NCBI RefSeq assembly: GCF_021531315.1
Contig: NZ_JAFBIQ010000001.1
Location: forward strand, 1-64,000
Reading direction: 5' to 3'
DNA length: 64,000 nucleotides
DNA from: Oscillibacter valericigenes
Lineage (GTDB): Bacteria > Bacillota > Clostridia > Oscillospirales > Oscillospiraceae
The position numbers and the translations under genes were made by a program. This document shows, one piece after another, positions 59,926 to 64,000 of the stretch. Each line of letters starts with the position of its first letter. Positions within the stretch are counted from its first letter, which is position 1. The notes beneath the pieces are model-generated. The model did no database searches, had not been told where the DNA came from, and saw only the letters and a list, made by a program, of their open reading frames with translations.

Positions 59926-60395
59926 TGGCATTTTTACGCCAATGGCTCCTCGGCGTAGTCTGCTGCGCCTTTCTCGTGAGCCTTGTCGACCAGCTTACGC
60001 CCGAAGGCGCGGTGCAAAAGCTCGCGCGCTTTACCAGCGCGCTGGTGCTCCTGCTTTGTATGCTGCGCCCGCTGGGGACGGTTGAGCTCAAGGAGCTGAC
60101 GCTCGACCTCGACGGCCTCTTCTCCGAGCGCGCGGCGCTGGAGGAGCAGTATCAGGCGGAGCGTGAACAGTCGCTCGCCGCGGTCATAGCCGCGCGGGCG
60201 GGCGCATATATTGAGGACAAAGCACACGCCCTCGGCGTGTCCGTCACCGCTGAGGTGACGCTGCGCGAGGAGGACGGAACCTTTCTCCCCGACTCGGTCG
60301 TGCTGACGGGTGAGGAAAGTGCGGCGCTCGCCGCGCTGATCACGCGTGAGCTGGGGATCGCGCCGGAAAAGCAGGAATGGAGGTCGATGCCTTGA
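59925..60395 (+). CDS. spoIIIAF: Stage III sporulation protein AF
   Basis: A 156-residue protein with two N-terminal TMs ('WLLGVVCCAFLVSLVDQL', 'FTSALVLLLCMLRPL') and a soluble domain facing the intermembrane space between mother cell and forespore, which has the ring-building motif fold. The ATG shares one base with the spoIIIAE stop; a GTG one codon earlier is an alternative. Confidence 0.9.
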   Translation: MAFLRQWLLGVVCCAFLVSLVDQLTPEGAVQKLARFTSALVLLLCMLRPLGTVELKELTLDLDGLFSERAALEEQYQAEREQSLAAVIAARAGAYIEDKAHALGVSVTAEVTLREEDGTFLPDSVVLTGEESAALAALITRELGIAPEKQEWRSMP

Positions 60396-60901
60396 GCGGA
60401 GAAATCAAAAAGCGGTTGGAGGCGCTGAAAAAATACCGTCTTGCGGCGCTGGTGGTGCTGCTCGGCGTGGCGCTGATGCTGCTGCCGAGCGGCAGGGGAG
60501 AGGCGATCCCCGCGCCCGGAGAGGACGCCGAGGAAGCCTTCGACCGCGCGGCGGTGCAGGGCGAGATGGAGAACATCCTGCGTACCATCGACGGCGTGGG
60601 CGCACTGCGGCTGATGCTCACCGTGGATTCCGGCACAAGGCGCGAGCTGGCGCAGGATACGACCGCCGAGCGCAGCGGCACGGAGGAGGTACGGCATAAG
60701 AGCGAAACGGTCATCGTCGGCGCGGGCAGCGGAACGCAGGAGGTCGTGGTGACGAACAGCGTCTATCCGCGCTATGTCGGTGCGCTCGTGGTCTGCGAGG
60801 GCGGGGGCAGCGCAAGCGTGCGCCTTGCCGTGACGAGGGCAGTGGGTGCGCTCACAGCCCTGCCGAGCGACAAGATTACTGTTTTACAGGGGAAGCCATG
60901 A
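60392..60901 (+). CDS. spoIIIAG: Stage III sporulation protein AG
   Basis: A 169-residue protein with one TM ('LAALVVLLGVALMLLPSG') and a C-terminal ring-building motif domain ('VGALRLMLTVDSGTRRELAQ' ... 'YVGALVVCEGGGSASVRLAV') that forms the large ring of the feeding channel. The start is uncertain: a TTG at 60392 has GGAGGT at ideal spacing and overlaps the spoIIIAF stop, while an in-frame ATG at 60377 lies within the site region and lacks good spacing. Confidence 0.88.
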   Translation: MSGEIKKRLEALKKYRLAALVVLLGVALMLLPSGRGEAIPAPGEDAEEAFDRAAVQGEMENILRTIDGVGALRLMLTVDSGTRRELAQDTTAERSGTEEVRHKSETVIVGAGSGTQEVVVTNSVYPRYVGALVVCEGGGSASVRLAVTRAVGALTALPSDKITVLQGKP

Positions 60902-60927
60902 AAATCATTATTTTTGGGAGGAAGAAC

Positions 60928-61464
60928 ATGAGTAAGCTGTGGAAACGGAACATGGTGGCCGGAGCGGTCCTGCTGCTGGTGTGCGCGGCGATCTTTCTGA
61001 ACGGGCGCTACGCAGAGAAGGTGGAGCAGACCGACAAGATCCTCGGCCAGGCAACGCTGGTGGACGGTACGGAGGGCGAGGTGTCGGCGGTCTCCGGCGG
61101 GGCGCAGCCGGACGATTACTTTGCCGCCGCGCGCCTCACGCGCGAGCAGGCCCGCGACAGCGCGCTGAGCCTTCTCAAGGAGGCGAGCGGCACGGCAGAG
61201 GTCGATGAGGAAACGGCGAGCAAGGCGGCGCAGAGCATCCAGACGCTCGCGGCCTACACGCTCGCCGAGGCGCAGATCGAAAATATGGTCACGGCCAAGG
61301 GCTATGCGGACTGCGTGGTGTTCATGGCGGACGACGGCGTGAGCGTGGTGGTCTCGGCCGGCGAGGACGGGCTTCAGACCGAGGACATCGCCCGCATCAC
61401 CGACATCGTCAAGCAGGAAACAGACCTCAGCGCGGACCGCATCAAAATATTAGAAGTAAATTAG
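60928..61464 (+). CDS. spoIIIAH: Stage III sporulation protein AH
   Basis: A 178-residue mother-cell membrane protein with one TM ('MVAGAVLLLVCAAIFLNG') and an extracellular YscJ/FliF-like domain that binds forespore SpoIIQ. Conserved parts are 'YFAAARLTREQARDSALSLL' near residue 65 and the C-terminal 'VSVVVSAGEDGLQTEDIARI'. The start at 60928 follows GGGAGGAAG; an ATG at 60898 overlapping the spoIIIAG stop has no site. Confidence 0.93.
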   Translation: MSKLWKRNMVAGAVLLLVCAAIFLNGRYAEKVEQTDKILGQATLVDGTEGEVSAVSGGAQPDDYFAAARLTREQARDSALSLLKEASGTAEVDEETASKAAQSIQTLAAYTLAEAQIENMVTAKGYADCVVFMADDGVSVVVSAGEDGLQTEDIARITDIVKQETDLSADRIKILEVN

Positions 61465-61467
61465 CTG

Positions 61468-61496
61468 TTGTAATTTGCGCCGGAAGATGGTAGAAT
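61468..61496 (+). promoter_or_regulatory. Promoter of asp23-nusB-xseAB
   Basis: TTGTAA (61468-61473), 17 bases, TAGAAT (61491-61496), 60 bases before the asp23 start; it separates this housekeeping operon from spoIIIA. The -35 begins four bases after the spoIIIAH stop. Confidence 0.7.
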
Positions 61497-61555
61497 ACAG
61501 GTAATTGAGCATCACTATGCCGAGTATCACTACCGTACAGCAAGGAGAGACAGCA

Positions 61556-61921
61556 ATGGGTGAAAACCGAGAGTATCTGACGCAGAGCGCGAACGACGGC
61601 AGCATCAACATCTCTGAGGATGTTGTAGTCACGATCGCTTCCGGTGCCATCAGTGAGGTCGAGGGCGTCGGCGATATGATGACCTCCATGACCGAGCAGC
61701 TCACCGAGCAGTTCATGGGGAAAAAGCCCACGCGCGGCATCCGCATCGAGGTCAACAACGGCGAGATCACGCTGGATATTTACCTGACGGTGAAGTACGG
61801 CTTTACCATTCCGGAAACCGCCGCCAAGGTGCAGGACGCTGTGATGAATGCGGTCGAGACCATGACGGGCTTTTCCGTCAAGGCGGTCAATGTTCATGTT
61901 GGCGGCATCAGTTTCAACTAA
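61556..61921 (+). CDS. Asp23/Gls24 family envelope stress response protein
   Basis: A 121-residue Asp23/Gls24-like protein: 'GSINISEDVVVTIASGAISE' near residue 16 and 'GITLDIYLTVKYG'-type segment ('GEITLDIYLTVKYGFTIPE') near 76, ending 'VNVHVGGISF'. In staphylococci the family associates with the membrane and envelope stress; in clostridia it commonly precedes nusB. AAGGAG precedes the ATG at 61556. Confidence 0.92.
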   Translation: MGENREYLTQSANDGSINISEDVVVTIASGAISEVEGVGDMMTSMTEQLTEQFMGKKPTRGIRIEVNNGEITLDIYLTVKYGFTIPETAAKVQDAVMNAVETMTGFSVKAVNVHVGGISFN

Positions 61922-61948
61922 CGAGAAAGAGAAAAGGACGAAACATCT

Positions 61949-62401
61949 ATGGTTCGCAACACCGCAAGAGAGATCGCCGTGCATCTGGCCTATGAGCTGA
62001 GCTTTACCGACAAAACGGCGGAGGAGCTGGTCGCGGAGCGTCTGAGCAGCGAGAGCTTTGCCGAGCTTGCGCCGGAGGATGAGCTTTACACCGACGCGCC
62101 AAACGCCAAGCAGGCGGAGTATATCCGCACGCTCGTGTGCGGTGTGGCCGATCATGCGCCGGAGCTGGACGAATTCATCGCCAAATACGCCAAGGGCTGG
62201 AGCTTTGACCGCATCCCGCTCGTCGCCTCCGCCATCATGCGCGTAGCGATGTACGAGATCCTCTACTGCCGCGATGTGCCGAACTCCGTCGCCATCAACG
62301 AGGCGGTGGAGATCGCCAAAAAGTACGAAACGCCGGAGACCGTGAAATTCATCAACGGCATTCTCGGCTCGTTCGTGCGCGCGGAGATCAGCGCCGAGTA
62401 A
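61949..62401 (+). CDS. nusB: Transcription antitermination factor NusB
   Basis: A 150-residue all-helical protein that joins NusE (S10) in rRNA antitermination. 'TAREIAVHLAYELSF' starts it, and 'VAINEAVEIAKKYETPETVKFINGIL' (read across residues about 112-138) is the family hallmark. GAAAAGGAC precedes the ATG. A weak stem (AAGCAGAGC / GCTCTGCTT, 62408-62439) lies between nusB and xseA and could act as partial terminator. Confidence 0.95.
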   Translation: MVRNTAREIAVHLAYELSFTDKTAEELVAERLSSESFAELAPEDELYTDAPNAKQAEYIRTLVCGVADHAPELDEFIAKYAKGWSFDRIPLVASAIMRVAMYEILYCRDVPNSVAINEAVEIAKKYETPETVKFINGILGSFVRAEISAE

Positions 62402-62485
62402 ACGAAGAAGCAGAGCACTGCATTTGCGGCGCTCTGCTTTGTATATTCAGATAGTGCGAAGGAAAACCACTTTACAGGAGAACGC

Positions 62486-63715
62486 ATGGAACAGCAGAGG
62501 ATTTTTTCGGTCAGCGAAGCCAACAATTTCATCAAGGCGCTGCTTGAGCAGGTCCCGCAGTTACAGGAGATATTTGTGCGCGGCGAAATTTCCAATTATA
62601 AGCTCTACCCCTCGGGCCATCACTACTTCACGCTCAAGGACGCGGAGGGCGCGATGCGCTGCGTGCTCTTCAAGGGGAATGCCGTGCGCCTGCGTTTCCG
62701 GCCGGAGAACGGCATGAAGGTCATCGCCTTCGGGCGCATCGGTGTGTTCCCGCGCGACGGCGCGTATCAGCTCTATGTCTCCGAGCTTTCCGTGCAAGGC
62801 GCGGGCGACCTGCACATCGCCTTCGAGCAGCTCAAGGCAAAGCTTGCGGGCGAGAGACTGTTCGACCCCGCGCACAAAAAGCCGCTGCCGAAATACCCCA
62901 AGCGTATCGCCGTCATCACCTCGCCCGCGGGCGCGGCGGTGCACGATATGCTCCGCATCCTCCGCGCGCGCTGGCCGCTCACGGAGGTCAGGCTTCTCGG
63001 CGTGCGTGTGCAGGGAGCAGAGGCGCCTGCGGAGATCGTCGGCGCGCTGCGCTACGCGAATAAATACAAGGTCGCGGACCTCATCATCACGGGCCGCGGC
63101 GGCGGCTCGATCGAGGATCTGTGGGCTTTCAATGACGAGCGCGTGGCGCGCGCCATCTATGACTCGGAAATTCCGGTCATCTCCGCGGTCGGGCATGAGC
63201 CGGATGTCACAATCGCCGACTATGTCGCCGACGCGCGGGCGTCCACGCCCTCGAACGCCGCGGAGCTTGCTGTGCCCGATCAGGGGGATATGCGCGCGCG
63301 GCTTGCCGCCACGCAGCGGCACATGGCAAAAATCGAGGGAGACCGTCTTTCCGCGCTGCAAGAGCGGCTTGCGGCACTGGAGCAAAAGCGTGTGCTGCGC
63401 GACCCGATGGCCTTCATCGCGGACAAGCGCTTGCTGCTCGACTACACGCAGAAGAACCTCGCCGCGCTCGCCGAGCGGCAGGTGGGGGAGCGGCGGCGGA
63501 AATTTGCGGCGCTGTGCGCGTCGCTCCATGCGATGAGCCCGCTCGCGGTGCTCTCGCGCGGCTACGCCGTCGCACGGACTGCAGACGGCACGGTGCTCAA
63601 AGGCGCGGACGAGGTCGCGGTCGGCGATACGGTCGACATCACGCTCGCGCGCGGTGCGCTTGTCTGCACGGTCAACGAAACGAGAGGAGAAAATAACGAT
63701 GGCCAAAAGCTTTGA
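62486..63715 (+). CDS. xseA: Exodeoxyribonuclease VII large subunit
   Basis: A 409-residue nuclease subunit that degrades single-stranded DNA with XseB. N-terminal OB fold ('EISNYKLYPSGHHYFTLKD', residues about 35-53), catalytic core with 'VITSPAGAAVHDML' near 140 and 'DLIITGRGGGSIEDLWAFND' near 195-215, 'SAVGHEPDVTIADYVADARA' near 230, coiled coil, then 'LSRGYAVART' near 352. CAGGAG precedes the ATG. It overlaps xseB by 17 bases. Confidence 0.96.
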   Translation: MEQQRIFSVSEANNFIKALLEQVPQLQEIFVRGEISNYKLYPSGHHYFTLKDAEGAMRCVLFKGNAVRLRFRPENGMKVIAFGRIGVFPRDGAYQLYVSELSVQGAGDLHIAFEQLKAKLAGERLFDPAHKKPLPKYPKRIAVITSPAGAAVHDMLRILRARWPLTEVRLLGVRVQGAEAPAEIVGALRYANKYKVADLIITGRGGGSIEDLWAFNDERVARAIYDSEIPVISAVGHEPDVTIADYVADARASTPSNAAELAVPDQGDMRARLAATQRHMAKIEGDRLSALQERLAALEQKRVLRDPMAFIADKRLLLDYTQKNLAALAERQVGERRRKFAALCASLHAMSPLAVLSRGYAVARTADGTVLKGADEVAVGDTVDITLARGALVCTVNETRGENNDGQKL

Positions 63716-63923
63716 GGATAATATCGCACGGCTCGAGGAGATCGTGTCGCAGCTGGAGCGCGGGGACGCAAAATTGGCGGACTCGCTCAAGCTTTTCGAG
63801 GAGGGGACGAAGCTCGCCGCCTCCTGCGGGAAAATGCTCGACGAGGCGGAGCAAAAGGTCGTTCGTCTGACGAAGGGCGCGGACGGCGCGCCGGTCGAAA
63901 CGCCTTTTGATACGGAGGGATGA
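63699..63923 (+). CDS. xseB: Exodeoxyribonuclease VII small subunit
   Basis: A 74-residue helical protein: 'FEDNIARLEEIVSQLERGD' and 'LFEEGTKLAASC' match XseB well. It binds the coiled coil of XseA. The start at 63699, inside the xseA end, follows GAGAGGAG; coupling through the overlap keeps subunits balanced. Confidence 0.95.
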   Translation: MAKSFEDNIARLEEIVSQLERGDAKLADSLKLFEEGTKLAASCGKMLDEAEQKVVRLTKGADGAPVETPFDTEG

Positions 63924-63928
63924 TGGCA

Positions 63929-64000
63929 ATGGAACAGGAGATTTTCTCTCTGCACATGGAGCGTCACCGCACGATGGTCGAAGACTTTATCGCCACGCAG
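63929..64000 (+). CDS. Start of a gene after xseB, probably polyprenyl synthetase (IspA-like)
   Basis: An open frame (24 codons visible) begins with ATG at 63929, nine bases after GGAGGG, and runs off the right edge. An earlier ATG at 63923 overlaps the xseB stop. The visible residues ('HMERHRTMVEDFIATQ') are helical and do not identify a family; the suggestion of a farnesyl/geranyl diphosphate synthase rests only on the common clostridial order nusB-xseA-xseB-ispA-dxs. Confidence 0.45.
   Translation, partial: MEQEIFSLHMERHRTMVEDFIATQ

Overview
The window looks like chromosomal DNA from a GC-rich, endospore-forming, anaerobic Firmicute of the Clostridia, most likely an Oscillospirales (Ruminococcaceae/Oscillospiraceae-type) gut organism. 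The evidence is the spoIIA and spoIIIA sporulation operons, both Gram-positive replicative polymerases (PolC and DnaE), HprK, WhiA, RapZ, an [FeFe]-hydrogenase operon, and strong AGGAGG ribosome binding sites in front of nearly every gene. The family-level placement is inference from gene content and protein flavour, because no database search was possible. Most of the window is core genome with short intergenic gaps. I see no tRNA, rRNA, CRISPR array or prophage.

Layout. 1-1350: the 5' part of an insertion-sequence transposase running off the left edge, with its leader. 1354-3503: a NimA-like flavoprotein gene divergent from spoIIAA-spoIIAB-sigF. 3385-5765: a leftward DNA-repair-type operon (40-residue membrane protein, radical SAM protein, DUF4130 protein) whose near-perfect promoter overlaps three LexA-like boxes; divergent from it is pcrA (5865-8333). 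8441-12225: HAD phosphatase, EamA transporter, alpha/beta hydrolase, BrnQ. 12474-16555: hydC-hydB-hydA, an NADH/ferredoxin-type [FeFe] hydrogenase. 16688-20280: a BlaI/M56 receptor pair with an unusually large ectodomain. 20433-30675: pyrH-frr-uppS-cdsA-dxr-rseP-ispG-polC.

30740-36955 (leftward): an XRE-cupin regulator, potA, potB and a potC-potD fusion (polyamine uptake), then a thioesterase and a radical SAM gene. PotA carries an insertion of about 176 residues made of two Ig-like repeats inside its TOBE domain. 37153-40915 (leftward): a two-TM protein, a CstA transporter and an RluA pseudouridine synthase. 41081-47005 (rightward): DUF177-rpmF, a PDZ radical SAM protein-der-plsY-gpsA, and a NUDIX hydrolase, then rpmB leftward. 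47493-55121: hprK-murB-rapZ-whiA-dnaE plus a HAD-fold pseudoenzyme. 55171-61464: DUF4364 protein, a Cys-rich putative spore-surface protein, and spoIIIAA-AH. 61556-64000: asp23-nusB-xseA-xseB and the start of a probable prenyltransferase gene.

Functional themes: forespore and mother-cell sporulation control (sigma-F module; SpoIIIA channel), envelope and isoprenoid synthesis (UppS, Dxr, IspG, CdsA, PlsY, GpsA, MurB), replication and repair (PolC, DnaE, PcrA, XseAB, radical SAM/DUF4130), and fermentative redox balance (HydABC). I did not find a clearly new multi-gene defence or metabolic system. The most unusual items are the PotA insertion, the LexA-like triple-box promoter of the radical SAM repair operon, the catalytically emptied HAD protein after dnaE, and the large-ectodomain M56 receptor.
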